Part shown: positions 46,130 through 57,111 of the stretch, one piece after another | How positions within the stretch are numbered: position 1 is the first letter of the stretch | How the letters are laid out: each line of letters begins with the position of its first letter | Source of the DNA: Phascolarctos cinereus | Lineage: Eukaryota > Chordata > Mammalia > Diprotodontia > Phascolarctidae | Direction: 5' to 3' | Length of the DNA stretch: 64,000 nt | Assembly (NCBI RefSeq): GCF_002099425.1 | Contig: NW_018344037.1 | Span: 6,088,501-6,152,500, forward strand | Notes under the pieces: generated by a model | What the model was told of the DNA's origin: nothing | Databases searched by the model: none | What the model saw: the letters and a program-made list of their open reading frames with translations, nothing else | Made by a program: the position numbers and the translations under genes

Positions 46130-46425
46130 AAAAGGACTTCAACTGGACTGTGAAATTTATTAGGATGGTAAATGGAGAACAAATACTAGAGAAATGAAAA
46201 GCAGACTCCAAGTCAGCAAAGGGAAAATGTGTGTAGGAAGAAATGAGCAGACTAGCCAGATTACTTGTTATATATTGGAAATAAGCTGAAAAATAAGATT
46301 AGATAGAGTAAGGTCAGATTAGGGAAAGGTTTAAAAAATAGGCATAAGATTTAGGGCTCACTCGGGCAATAAGTAGGAAATCACTATAAATTCTTGAATA
46401 GAAGAGTGACAGAATCATAAAACCA
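46130..46425 (-). mobile_element. L2 LINE fragment, antisense
   Basis: GACTCCAAGTCAGCAAAG, GGTCAGATTAGGGAAAGG, AGGAAATCACTATAAATTC and AGAAGAGTGACAGAATCAT resemble the antisense L2 text ('gggagccactgga', 'gggagtgacatggtcag'). Confidence 0.5.
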
Positions 46426-46429
46426 AAGG

Positions 46430-46985
46430 ATTAGAATCTTTAGAGATGGAAGAAATTCCAAAGGTCATAGAATTAACTGAGTAATTTTATAGATGAAGAA
46501 AAAATCCTAAGTACAAAGCGAGGTTAAGTGATTTTCTCAACTTCACCTAGCACTAACAGTAGCAGAAACAGAATTCTATCCTAAATATTCTGATTCCAAA
46601 GCAAATGTTCTTTCAAAGAATCAGAATGTAAGAAATAGAAAGGACCTTAGTGAAAATCTGGTATAACATTCTGTTTTACATATGAAGAAACTGTGGCCCA
46701 TAGGGTAAATTAGCTGCTTGATATCATTCTTAGTGAGAAAGACTAGAACCCATGCCCCTTCTAATCCAAAGTCTGTCCTAATGTTTTACATCATGACAAC
46801 TTAATTCTCCTAGAACCATAAATATTAGAGCTGAAAGCTACATTAGAGATCTTTACATACAATTCCTTATTTTATAGGCAAGAAAACCGAGGCCCAGAGA
46901 ACAGAAATAACTTACCTCAGGTTCTCCTATCTGTAAACGCATCTCTCTTTTCCACCAAACCATTTGGTATCCATGTCAGAGATAT
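46430..46985 (-). repeat. Three consecutive MIR-type SINE copies, same orientation
   Basis: Each copy has the antisense order 'gaaggaccttagaga', 'gatgaagaaactg', 'gcccagag': copy 1 at 46430-46620 (AGATGGAAGAAATTCC), copy 2 at 46625-46795 (GAAAGGACCTTAGTG, AAGAAACTGTGGCCC), copy 3 at 46815-46985 (TTAGAGCTGAAAGCTAC, GAAAACCGAGGCCCAGAG). They are diverged from each other, so these are separate old insertions or an old tandem duplication. Confidence 0.7.
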
Positions 46986-47392
46986 GGTTGTGGAGATCAA
47001 GGAAGAGAGGGAACCAAAATATTTTTCATTCTCTATGTACACATTTATAGCATAGATCAAATCATTATGCTTCATCTTTGTTTAACCAAAGCATAGTATA
47101 TACTTATGACATCAATATACAACATTTCAAATGTAAAATGGATGGTAAAATAATACAATTATTCCATAACAGAATGCTATTTTTAAAAAGTAGGTAGTAA
47201 TGTTAGTAGATTTTGGAATATTTATAAATTGAGGCTTCTGTCCAATGGTTTAAGTTATGAAAAATTCCTCCCCTTTACTGACAATTTCAATTACACCTGA
47301 TATGATGCAGCACATGAAAGGAGCTATAAACATATATATCAAGTTTGTCAATTTCTCATATTAATCAAAGGTGGGACATAAAGCTCAGAAGT
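46986..47392. other. Intergenic, nothing recognised
   Basis: No feature found. Confidence 0.4.
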
Positions 47393-47543
47393 TTCTTTCT
47401 TCTTTTTTAGCAAGGCAATCAGGGCCAAGTGATTTGCCCAGGGTCGCACAGGCAGTAAGTGTCAAGTGTCTGAGGCTAAATTTGAACTCAGCCCTTCCTA
47501 ACTTGAGGGTTGGTGCTCTATCCACTGTGCCACTTTGCTGCTC
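47393..47543 (-). repeat. tRNA-headed marsupial SINE, antisense
   Basis: TTTTTTAGCAAGGCAATC, TGCCCAGGGTCGCACAGGCA, AATTTGAACTCAGC (B box) and TCTATCCACTGTGCCACTTT (A box), ending at GCTGCTCT. A possible target-site duplication, CTCAGAA, lies on both sides. Confidence 0.85.
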
Positions 47544-48035
47544 TCAGAATCAACTTTTTAAAAAGAGATCTTGGCATAGTAAAACAGGGGCCAAATCATT
47601 AAAATACAATTTACTAGGAACACATGCAAAATATTACACTTGAGTTCAAGCAATCAACTTCAAAATACAAAATGTAGGAAGCATGGCTAGACAGTAATAC
47701 GTCTCCTAACATAACAGAAACTTTAGTGCATAGAAAACCTAATAGGAAAGCCAAATATATAAGGAAAACAGTAACATAAACCTAAGTGCCACTGAGGAAG
47801 ACATAGATTGCAAGACTAGGGAGGTAGTAGTCTCACAGTATTTTGCTCTGATTAAAACACATCTTGAGCACTAAGGTTTCCTATTCATTACCATCATAAA
47901 ACTATATCTTCTGCCTTCAGAATCTGACCTCACTCTGTATCTAATGTCATTTTTTTCACTGATTCTCAAAATGTACTAGACAGTCAGCCTAGACAACCCC
48001 CTCTCTGCTCTTCATTAGCACTGCTTAAAAGTTTT
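47544..48035. other. Intergenic, nothing recognised
   Basis: No feature found. Confidence 0.4.
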
Positions 48036-48290
48036 TTTAAACCTCTGAACCTGGAGTTAAGAAGAACTGAATTCAAGTCTTAGTCTGAGACACTTCCTAG
48101 CTACATGACCCTGTGCAAATCATTTAGCCTCTGTTTGCCTTAGTTCCCTCATCTGTAAAATAGGAGAAATCAAAGCACATACCTCCCAAGGTTGTTGTGA
48201 GGATTAGATGAGATTATAATTACAAAGCACTTAGCACAGTGCCAGGTACATAGTAAATGCCTGACAAAGGTTTGTTGATTGATTTAAGAA
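48036..48290 (+). repeat. CORE-SINE (MIR/MON1 type)
   Basis: AACCTGGAGTTAAGAAGAAC, TGAATTCAAGTCTTAG, GCTACATGACCCTGTGCAAA, CCTCATCTGTAAAATAGGAG, AGGTTGTTGTGAGGATTAGA and TTAGCACAGTGCCAGGTACA give the full sense order from head to tail. Confidence 0.85.
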
Positions 48291-48394
48291 TGCTGACAAA
48301 GTAAAAATCATTCATAGGAGTACATCAGAATTATGATGAATCTTGAAATAATAATGATAGATAGCATTTAGTAGAACTTTCAGGTTGTCAAGTT

Positions 48395-48625
48395 TTTTTG
48401 CTTTGTTTTGTTTTGTTTTTTACAAATATTATTTCATTTGATACTCACAATAGCCTTGGGAGGTAGGTGCTATTATTATCAACATTTTATAAATGAGAAA
48501 ACTGAGGGTGACCAAGGTCAGGACTATTCTAGAATTTCACAATTAAGTAAATGTCTGAGGCAAGATTTGAACTCAGATCTTCCTAGCTTTAAATCATTCG
48601 CTCTTGTCACTCCACTACGCATCAT
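48395..48625 (-). repeat. MIR-type CORE-SINE, antisense
   Basis: ATTATTTCATTTGATACTCA, CCTTGGGAGGTAGGTGCTAT, AAATGAGAAAACTGAGGGTG and GATTTGAACTCAGATCTTCC, ending at the CCACTA head. It is back to back with the SINE at 48036-48290. Confidence 0.85.
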
Positions 48626-48629
48626 AGAG

Positions 48630-49040
48630 ATCATTCTGTATGAGGACTGGTTGAGGAAACTGGATTTATTTAGCTTGAAGAAGGGAAGAATTAAGGAGGA
48701 CATGATAGTTATCTTCAAGAATTAAAAGATCTAGCACATGAAAACCCAATAAGATTCGTTTTACTTAGCACTAGAGGGCTGAAGTAGGAACAATGGGTAC
48801 AAATTATAGAGGGTAATGTAAGAGGGGGATATAAGGGTGGGGAAAGTTTCAGCAATAATGAGTGTTCAAAAATAGAATAAGTTGCCCCAAGTGAGAGTCA
48901 TGAGTTCTCCCTTACTAAAGATCTTTAGGCAAAGAAACACTGGATAACTGGATAACTACTTGTTATCTATGTAGTAGAGATACATATTTTTAAGGTCTTG
49001 ATTGAATTAGATGGCTTCTTATGTCCCTTTCAAATCTTAT
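48630..49040 (+). mobile_element. CR1/L3-clade LINE 3' fragment
   Basis: TTTAGCTTGAAGAAGGGAAG, GGACATGATAGTTATCTTCA, TAGCACTAGAGGGCTGAAG, AATAAGTTGCCCCAAG, TGGATAACTACTTGTTATC and ATTAGATGGCTTCTTATGTC follow the same ordered landmarks as the copy at 41.5 kb. Confidence 0.65.
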
Positions 49041-49049
49041 ATCCTGCCA

Positions 49050-49135
49050 CTCATATATATGTATGTATGTGTATATGTGCAGGTATGTATGTGTATATGT
49101 GCAGGTATGTATGTATGAATGCATGTATCTCCAGG
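49050..49135. repeat. (GTAT)n / GTGCAGGTATGTAT microsatellite
   Basis: Two near-identical blocks of GTATGTGTATATGTGCAG precede a (GTAT)n run. Confidence 0.85.
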
Positions 49136-49275
49136 ATATACCTTGTTTGTACATAGTCATTTGCTTGTTATGTCCCATGTCAGATTGTGAGCTCATTAAG
49201 GACAGGTCTTTTGTTCCTATTTGTGTTTCTATTGATTTAACATCATGACTGTCACACATTAAGTGCTAATAAATT
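49136..49275 (+). mobile_element. L2 LINE 3' end
   Basis: CAGATTGTGAGCTCATTAAG, GACAGGTCTTTTGTTCC and AAGTGCTAATAAATTCA are the L2 terminal signature. Confidence 0.75.
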
Positions 49276-49424
49276 CATTTTACCAGACATACTCATATTT
49301 TAAAATGGTTTAGGAAGTTGAACATAATAATGATACAGATAATGGTTTGTCCATGAGAGAAATTGAAAGCAGGGAGGCCAGTTAGGAAATTGATTCAGCA
49401 TCAGTGAAGGACATAGATTAGGCA

Positions 49425-49500
49425 AGGGTCAATAAACTCTGGACAGTGGGTCAAATCTGACCCGTCACCTATTTCTGTCCAGTTGGTGAGCAAAGAATGG
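49425..49500. mobile_element. Possible hAT-type non-autonomous DNA transposon end
   Basis: GGGTCAATAAACTCTGGACA, GTGGGTCAAATCTGACC and CGTCACCTATTTCTGTCC resemble the terminal part of an old mammalian hAT-like element ('gggtcggcaaac...gggccaaatctggcccgcc'). The other end was not found. Confidence 0.4.
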
Positions 49501-49584
49501 AAAAAATTCCCCTTTTTTTATACTCTTGATTCTATTTTCTTTAAACTTACTTGAGAACTTGCCTCATTGATCATTATCATCTCC

Positions 49585-49610
49585 CATATGATCTCATCTC
49601 ATCTCATCTC

Positions 49611-49682
<72 letters not shown>
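49585..49682. repeat. Compound microsatellite (ATCTC)n-(TC)n-(CA)n
   Basis: Four ATCTC units, about 17 TC units, then about 17 CA units. Confidence 0.95.
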
Positions 49683-49687
<5 letters not shown>

Positions 49688-49689
49688 CT

Positions 49690-50519
49690 GTTCTTAGCTC
49701 ATGCGTGTACACAGGAAAGGAAGGAAAGGAAAAGGCTTTTAAATTTTTTTAAAACTCTTATTTCGTTCCTTGGTGGCAAATAGCCTAAACAACCATAATA
49801 CCATTTGCCAATGCTTTGTGTAGTTACTCTTTGAGCTACCATAAACAAAAACAAAAACAAAAAAACTTCTAGGAATACTGGAAGTGAGATGATGAAGCCC
49901 TCCACCCCTCTTACAGAGGAAACAATGAAACAGAATTTGCTTGTGCCACTGTCTTTTGCCAGTTTAGAAACGTTTCCTAAATAATCATGAACATCATTCT
50001 GTTACTCTTTATAAGGGGATGAGAAGTGACTCTATTTCCTCTAGGCAGTAATCATAGATGCCTATTAGTCCTCATGTGGCTTAATCACGATCACACAGGT
50101 TGGGCTCTTAGAGCCAATGGCTCTGTTTTAGAGGGAATATAGATATAAAGCATACTCAGCTCCTCACTCACGATGGGAAGACAGCTGTATACCTCAATGA
50201 GTAGTGTGTCCTGAGTCAAAACCAATTCCCTTTTCTGCTTGGTTGAGGAATTCCTGAGCTTCCTTCATACCTTGTGGTATATACTTCTGCTACATGGCTT
50301 TCTTGATGTACTTCTACAGTTTCCATGGCAGGCACAGGAACACCAGGGACTGAGCAATAAGGATCAGGTCAGATTCCACAGCATCTTCTCCTACCTGTTC
50401 TCAGGACCCCATAACTCTCTCGCATGATCTCACACTCCTCCTCTACCCCCTTTACTTTGGTCATCTTGGCAGCCCTTCAGTTATAGATGACTCAGGCTTC
50501 CAATCCTCTTGAAGAGGAT
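49690..50519. other. Intergenic, nothing recognised
   Basis: Short frames only. No repeats could be named. Confidence 0.45.
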
Positions 50520-50630
50520 ACTCCAGGAATAAGCATTTATACAACACAGACTATATGCCAGGCAATAGGTTAAGTGCTTTACAAATATTATCTCATTGGA
50601 TTATTACAATATCTACTACAAATGTATCTT
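50520..50630 (-). repeat. MIR-type tail fragment, antisense
   Basis: ACTATATGCCAGGCAATAGG, TTAAGTGCTTTACAAATATT and ATCTCATTGGATTATTACAA run in MIR order. Confidence 0.7.
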
Positions 50631-50699
50631 ATCTAATTTTAACGGAGCCATCACTATTGTATAGTACTCTGTTTTATTCTCCATAATAAACTTTCTATC

Positions 50700-50985
50700 A
50701 TACTCCCTACAGTGACTGTTCAAAACCTTCTTTTTTTTTTCCAAAGGCTTCTACATCACCACAACCCTTTGGCTCTCAACAGAAGACCTGTGTCCTATTT
50801 TACCAGAAAAGTAGAGATTTTCCATCATGATCACCATCTTTTCTCCTATTTTGTACTCCTCCTGAACCAAATATCATTAAATTGTGAGATCCTTAAAAGT
50901 CTTTTCCCTTTCTTTGTATCTTTAATCTTTAGCATAGCACTTGGCTCATAATAGGCCACAATAAATGTTAGTTGACTGATTCATG
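50700..50985 (+). mobile_element. L2 LINE 3' end
   Basis: AAATTGTGAGATCCTTAAAA, TTTGTATCTTTAATC, AGCATAGCACTTGGCTCATA and ATAAATGTTAGTTGACTGA mark an L2 terminus. The upstream part (ACATCACCACAACCC) is less sure. Confidence 0.7.
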
Positions 50986-50989
50986 CACA

Positions 50990-51040
50990 CAAACACACAA
51001 CTATATACATGCATACACCCCTGACACACACACACACATG

Positions 51041-51071
<31 letters not shown>

Positions 51072-51072
51072 A
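50990..51072. repeat. (CA)n imperfect microsatellite
   Basis: CA units with ATACATG and TGCA interruptions. Confidence 0.9.
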
Positions 51073-51345
51073 TTTCATCTATTTTTCCTTATCTTCCCTA
51101 ACAAGCCTCAGATTATCCTGAACTTTAACATAGCTGATACCATTTTTATAGAAATATGCCACACTCAAATTAATTCATTATTACCTGTCCTTGATTCCAT
51201 CTTCTATACATTTCTTTAAAAAAAAAAAAGGAAGTTAGCTAGTGAGTTCCCTGGATATCCATATATGTATCTCCAGATAGAAGGAAAAGTGGAGATAATT
51301 GCAGAGAAAACCCCAAATATAGCCTAGAAAGGAATTAGGACATGG

Positions 51346-51540
51346 TTGGCTTGTATGTCCTTCTTAAGAACAGCCATCCAATGTGGGAAAAATGAGACAT
51401 TAATGCACCATTTGTGGAGTTGTGAACTGATTCAACCATTCTGTAGAACAACTTGGAGCTATGCCCAAAGGGCTATAAAACCATACATACCCTTTGACCT
51501 AGCAATTCAACTACTAGGCCTGTATCCCAAAAGAGATTAA
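51346..51540 (+). pseudogene. L1 ORF2 C-terminal remnant
   Basis: The frame includes NETLMHHLWSCELIQPFCRT and then SYAQRAIKPYIPFDLAIQLL, matching the ORF2 C-terminus HCWWSCELIQPFWR...IPFDPAIPLL. The second residue of the conserved HCWW is changed (HHLW). It is followed by a frame break in the A-rich expansion near 51540. Confidence 0.8.
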
Positions 51541-52155
51541 AAAAAAGAAAGAAAGAAAAGGGAAAGGACTTAACATGTACAAAAATATTTATAGTAGCTC
51601 TTTTCTGGTGGCAAAGAACTGAAAATTGAGGGGATGCCCATCATTTGGGGAATGGCTGAACAAATTGTAGCATGCGATTAAAATGGAATATCAGTATGCT
51701 ATAAGAAATGATGGGCCAGATACACTCAGAAAAAACCTAGAAAGACTTACATGAGTTGATACAAAGTGAAATGTACTGTGTAACATAACAGCAATATTAT
51801 GCAATGATCAGCTGTGAACAATTTAGCTGTTCTCAGTAATACGACGATCCAAGGCAACGATGACCATCCCCAGAGAAAGAACTGATGGTGTCTGAATACA
51901 GATGGAAGCATCCTTTTTTTTTAACTTTCTTTATTTTTCTTGAGCTTTTGTCTGTTTTTATTCACAACATGAATATCATAGAAATGTTTTGCATGACTAC
52001 ACATGTATAACCTATAGCAAAATGAATTGCTTGTTTTCTCAATGGAAAAAGCTGAGAGGGAGGAAGGGAAATAATTTGGAACTCAAAAGTTTAAAAGTGA
52101 ATGTTAAAAATTGTTTTGACATATAACTGGGGAAAAATAAAATGATAGATTAAAA
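51365..52155 (+). mobile_element. L1 3' end, 5' truncated
   Basis: Sense ORF2 C-terminus (51370-51890: GAGTTGTGAACTGATTCAAC, CCCAAAGGGCTATAAAACC, GGGGAATGGCTGAACAAATT) is followed by the 3' UTR (AATTTGGAACTCAAAAGTT) and an end with TGACATATAACTGGGG at 52130. A GAAA-rich expansion is at 51542-51562. Confidence 0.85.
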
Positions 52156-52429
52156 AGAGAGGGAAAAGATTAAAAAAAGGAGTGCCACCCTAATGACAGT
52201 ACCCTCAGGGGCAGAGGATACTTTCAATGTGTGACTCCCAGGGCTGGTGTGATCTTCCAGAGTGAAGTTTTCTGGTGCATAATAGAGAAAGTCTTTCTAC
52301 AGCTTGCAGAACTCCAGCAGATAGCTAGGTGAATAATTGAATTCGCATCACTTGGGCTGCCATTTCCTCATTTTATGATCCTGCATCTCTTTTTGCTTTC
52401 ACAAACTTATAAAAAAAAAAACCTGTCTA

Positions 52430-53640
52430 CACTAGTTTTTACTACTTCCTCACCTCTCATTCATTTCTCAAACCCTTAAAATATAGCTTCCAATCCCACC
52501 ACTTGACTAAAACTGTTCTCTCCAAGTTTTGCAACCACTCTAACTTTCAAATCCTATGGCCTTTTCTCAGTCTTTGTCTTTTCTGTTCTTTTAACATCTT
52601 TTGATGCTGCTAATTATTATTCTCCTCTCTGTCTCTGTCTCTTTGTCTCTGTCTCTCTCTCTGGCCTCTCTCTTTCTTTTCACATTAGGGTCCTTCCAAC
52701 TCTAATCTCTCCTCTGAGTGACAATCGCTCCTTATAAATTGCCTGATAAACATCTCCACCTGGATGTCTCATAAGTCACACTAAATATCTCTATAACAGA
52801 ACTCATTGTCCTCTCCCACTAAGTCTACCATTTATCCCTCCTTCAAACTTCCCTATTTCTCTTGATAGCACCTTCAATATCCCAGTCACTCAGGTTAGCA
52901 ATATTGGAATCATTTTCAACTCTCTTTCCTTACCTCAAATATATGTTGAATTGTCCAGTTTTTTTAACCTGTCTCTGACATCTTTCCTTTGTCTTTTCTT
53001 CTATTCAGACAGCCACTACCCTCTAACTTGGATTATTGAAATAGTTTTATAATTGTTCTTTTCTCTTTCTCCAATTTATTCTCTACACAGTTGCCAAAAT
53101 AAGTTATAAAAAATACTGATTTGATTTGTTAATTTCTTTCTTATGAATCTTTTAGAGGTTCCCTATTGCTTCTATTAAAAGAGAAATTTCCTGGTTTGGC
53201 ATTTAATGTCCTTCACAATCTGGCTCCAACTTGCTTTTCACAATATTTTTCAAATATTATTGCTCTTCTTCTGTCTGGGTTCTAGCCCAATTTATCCATT
53301 AACTGCTCCAGGAACTTTATATTATATCTCCTTCCTCAGTTCCATTGCCTCCCCTCCCCACCCCCCACACATAAGCTAACTCTTATGCTTGGCATGTATT
53401 TCCTTCTCATCCTGAACTTCTTTTAAGGCTCAGTTCAGGTGCTAATTCCTGTGGGAAACCTTTACTTATGCCTCTTCATTGTTACTGTTTTCTTATTTGT
53501 GTAGATTTTACAGTCACTAAGGAGAACATATATTACTTCAAAGGAGATACAATTTATTGTTCCATATTCTTAACTCTAGTAAATAATACAATGTCTTGGA
53601 TATAGTAGGTGCTTAACAAATGTTTGTTGAATTGAACTTA
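52430..53640 (+). mobile_element. L2 LINE, sense strand, 3' half
   Basis: CCACTTGACTAAAACTGTTC, TCCAACTCTAATCTCTCC, CACCTGGATGTCTCATAAGT, ACAGAACTCATTGTCC, CCCAGTCACTCAGGTTAGC, TTTGGCATTTAATGTCCTTC, AATCTGGCTCCAACTTGC and the terminus GGTGCTTAACAAATGTTTG run in the same order as at 30.2-32.1 kb. A CT-rich low-complexity run sits at 52620-52680. There are many stops. Confidence 0.8.
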
Positions 53641-53864
53641 ATAGAAATATTCACACTTCTGAGCACAAGAGATTGAAAAAATAGTAGTAAAATTATAAGG
53701 AATGGTCAAGGAAAGATACAATTTGGGAAGAGGAGATGGGTTTGATTCAGTTCAATTCAACAGTTAATTTATTAAGAACAGTTAAGAAGATCCTAGAAGA
53801 GGTTGACAAAATCTCTGATCTCAGATAGTTTGCAGTTTGATAGAAAATAAGTTTTGGGGATGGG

Positions 53865-54120
53865 GAGTTTTAATATTGTTAAGTCATTTTTCAATAATGT
53901 TTGACTCTTCATGACCCCATTTTAAGGTTTTCTTAGCCAAGATATTAGAGTAGTTCGCATTTCCTTCTCCAGTTCATTTTACAGATGAAGAAAACAGGGT
54001 TAAATGACTTGCCCAGGTTCAAACAGCTAGTAAGTATCTGAGGCTGGATTTCAACTCAGTAATAGGAGTCTTCCTAACTCCATGCCCATCACTGTATCCA
54101 CAGCACCACCAGGGACATGC
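53865..54120 (-). repeat. tRNA-headed SINE with RTE-like tail, antisense
   Basis: TTGACTCTTCATGACCCCAT, GGTTTTCTTAGCCAAGATAT and TTTCCTTCTCCAGTTCATTT form a tail resembling RTE/BovB-derived sequence, joined to TGCCCAGGTTCAAACAGCTA, GGATTTCAACTCAG and the head CCATCACTGTATCCACAGCA. This is the layout of marsupial SINEs whose 3' end is copied from an RTE LINE. Confidence 0.75.
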
Positions 54121-55599
54121 ATGTATTTAGCTGTAATTGCAGACATACTAAAGGGAAAATTTTCAATTCCCTTCATCAAAAAACATTGAATATATCATTA
54201 AGATTTAAGATTCATTATGTTTAAGATTGTCTTACCTGAATATTTGATAAAAAAAGTAGTTCTCTATTTCTTTACCTACTTCTATTTTAAAGAAATTTCA
54301 AATATGCTCTGAGCCATTTTCTTTTTGCTATTTCACTGTGGGTGGAGACGTATTCTCTGGGAGTAGCCTGTTTGGTTCCAGTGATTATCTTTGCTGAATA
54401 TGGTGTTCAGATCCAGTTTTGAAATCAATGGACTGGAAGGCTGTTTGCTCATGATAGGAATACAACTTAAGTCCATGGCAATAAACACAGAGGGAAGGTG
54501 CTGCTGCAAATGAAGGCATAGCCTCTAGCAACAAATGCAGGTTCTTTGAATCAGTACCCTTGTCCTTGACTTTAAATTTGGATATGCTTCACATCTTTGT
54601 GATAAAATACTTGATATTGCACTGTGAAAGAAACAGACGGATACTTTTTCAGTTTTTTTCCTACCTAGAAATGACAGAAGAGTTTGAAAAATAAATTTAA
54701 TAAATGAAATCACAACACAAAGAAATGTTCATATTGTGTGTTTGTATATAGAATTTTTTGTTCTTCAAGAGAAAGAAAATATTGCAAAAATCATCATTCC
54801 CTAGAAATGTCAGCACTGTGATATTCCTGTGAAAGCCTCTGTAATTGGGAGAATTTCACCAAACAAAATGTATAAGCAGAGCTAAAATAAAGGTCATCCA
54901 TTATTATTCACTGGTAGTACAACAGAACAGAACAATTAATGAGTCAAGAATTGGGAAAGGCAGGTGCAATGGTAGTACCTAGTATCAATTTTCTAAGATA
55001 GACTTTTGGAAGAGCATGATAGACATGTTGTGTTCCATTACTTGAATAATGAACCCAAAAGGGAAAAGGTAAGCTACAAAAATCATTAAAATTGAGGCAT
55101 TTTATAGCATAAAACAGAACCCTTAATAAAATATTATACAAAGATGCACTAGAAGCTTTCCATTGTAAAAAAGAATAAAATGTGAGGCAAATCACATCTG
55201 TCTTGGACCTCATTCATTGGGATTTGATATTAACATGCCAAAAGTACTTTGTCACAATAATTTGAAGATGGTCAGTGAGCATGCACCTTCAGAACAAGGT
55301 TACAGAAAAACTCTAGTTTATCTTGAGAATATAAGGTCCCTCTCAGGAAGCTGATACACAAAAGCAGCAGATGAGCAAATACATTCTTCAAGAGCACAAG
55401 AGAGGTAATTACTTCATTAGCAAAAAAAAGACATAGTTCAATATTATTTTTGCAAGGATGAAAAAAATAAAAGAAGAGAATAAGAGAGAAAATGGTGAAT
55501 GAGGATATTCATATGAGCCAATAATTATGAGTTGTAGTTCAACAGAACTATTTTCTACCACACCAGAAAATTTTTATTATCTTCCATTTGCTTTCATTG
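54121..55599. other. Intergenic, nothing recognised
   Basis: AT-rich, with small unsupported frames only. No repeat was named. Confidence 0.5.
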
Positions 55600-55755
55600 A
55601 GACACATTGCACAGTGAATAGAACACTAAACCTGGCATCAGGAATACCTGTGTTTGAATCTTGCCTCCAATTGGTGACATTCTCTCTTTGTTTCAATTTC
55701 CTCATCTATAACAAGTTCCTAAATCTTGGTTCCACATTAGAAGATTCTAGGGATC
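55600..55755 (+). repeat. MIR-type CORE-SINE, 5' half
   Basis: GCACAGTGAATAGAACACTA, CATCAGGAATACCTGTGTTT, GAATCTTGCCTCC and TCAATTTCCTCATCTATAA are in sense order. Confidence 0.7.
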
Positions 55756-56554
55756 CAAAGGAAGTAGGATTTCATAGCTAAATATGAGACATCTTAAAAA
55801 ATTATTATTCTATTTCTTTTAGTCTCTGGTTTTGTGAGTTATTTCTTTCTTATTTTTTTTTAATGTGTGTGTGCTCCAATGTGTATGTGCACGTGTATGT
55901 AGTTAGCATGATCCCAGCATCAGATGTAGTTATTTTTGGAAGTGGTTCTTTCTCTTTTCTCTCCATGGCAAGGCCGGAGATCTCAGGCTCGCCAATTTCC
56001 ATCACCAGTATCCCAATGTTGTAAAAAAAATTGCTTGATGGACTTATTAAGCTCCACTTCCCTTAGCTGCTTGTTTTTTTTTTCCCCTGATGAATGTCAG
56101 GTTTAGGGAGTACTTATGATTATATCATTGAAGATTAGAGGAGAACTGCCTAACATCATCAGGATCCATGCCTGATAGATCTGTTCTATGGGTGATAAGA
56201 AAAAATACTTTTCTCCTTCTCTGAGCTAGAGATGCTCATGATCTCTCTTGTGATAAGTTATGGCAAAAAAGGCAAGGATTGGCTCAAACACTGGGAAAGG
56301 GTGTAGATGCTTCCAAAACAAAACCATGATGGCAAAGAAATAGGAGATTATACAGATGATGAGACAGCCATCTATCAAATGCAGATTCCCTACACACTTG
56401 CCCTTTTCTAAAAGCACCTATTTGGTAAAATCATCTGAAGAATTTTTCACAAGTGATCCATTCTACTTGTTATATTTTTTTACAGATTTATCATTAATCT
56501 TTCACTTCTCCAACAGCCTGCTGTTGCTGCTGCTGTAAATCTGAATAATAATAA
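55756..56554. other. Intergenic, GC-richer pocket at 55960-56060
   Basis: A minus-strand frame of 63 codons (56417-56226) has a hydrophobic middle but no family match I can defend. No repeat was named. Confidence 0.4.
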
Positions 56555-56645
56555 AAACTACCCCCAGAGCAATTATGAGGATCATTTATAAAGAATTTTG
56601 CAAACCTTTAAGTATTAGATAAATATCAGCTATGAGTTGCTACAA
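56555..56645 (+). repeat. CORE-SINE tail fragment
   Basis: AATTATGAGGATCATTTATA, AATTTTGCAAACCTTTAAG and AGATAAATATCAGCTATGA give the MON1/MIR tail order. Confidence 0.65.
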
Positions 56646-56701
56646 GTGAACCAGTGGGTGGGATTGCTGTCCTGTTGCTTCTTTTTGTTCAATGGTACTT
56701 A

Positions 56702-56705
<4 letters not shown>

Positions 56706-56778
<73 letters not shown>

Positions 56779-56782
56779 CCTC
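56706..56782. repeat. (TC)n microsatellite
   Basis: About 36 TC units with two TTTC/CCC interruptions near the end. Confidence 0.97.
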
Positions 56783-56944
56783 ATCTCCATCTTTTTCTCT
56801 CCCCTCAACCAAAGCATGACTTTTTTAAAACCAATTTTCTCCCATATGCCTATGGTTTGGGCTCTAGCCAGAAACTTGGAGGGTCTTTCCCTCCCAGACT
56901 GATATTTTTGTAATGGCTAATTATTCTGTCTTTTGTCTTTATTA

Positions 56945-57093
56945 TTATTTTTTTTTGCAAGGCAATTAGAGGTTAAGTGACTTGCCCAGTTCATCTCAGC
57001 TAGTAAGTGTTATGTGTCTGAGGCCTGATTTGAGCTCAGATCCTCCTGACTCCAGAGCCAGTGTTCTATTCACTGTGCCACCTGGCTGCCCCT
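56945..57093 (-). repeat. tRNA-headed marsupial SINE, antisense, with likely target-site duplication
   Basis: TTTTTTTTTTGCAAGGCAAT, GTTAAGTGACTTGCCCAG, GATTTGAGCTCAGATCC (B box) and TTCACTGTGCCACCTGGCTG (A box), ending CCCC. TTTTGTCTTTATTATT (56931-56946) and TTTTGTCTTGATTCTT (57094-57109) look like a diverged duplication of about 16 bases. Confidence 0.9.
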
Positions 57094-57111
57094 TTTTGTC
57101 TTGATTCTTAT

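Noticed and set aside
49585-49682. Regular short repeats as a CRISPR-like array
   Set aside because: Units are one to five bases with no unique spacers; this is a microsatellite in eukaryotic DNA.
56654-56913. Frames of Ser/Leu repeats
   Set aside because: Encoded by the (TC)n microsatellite.
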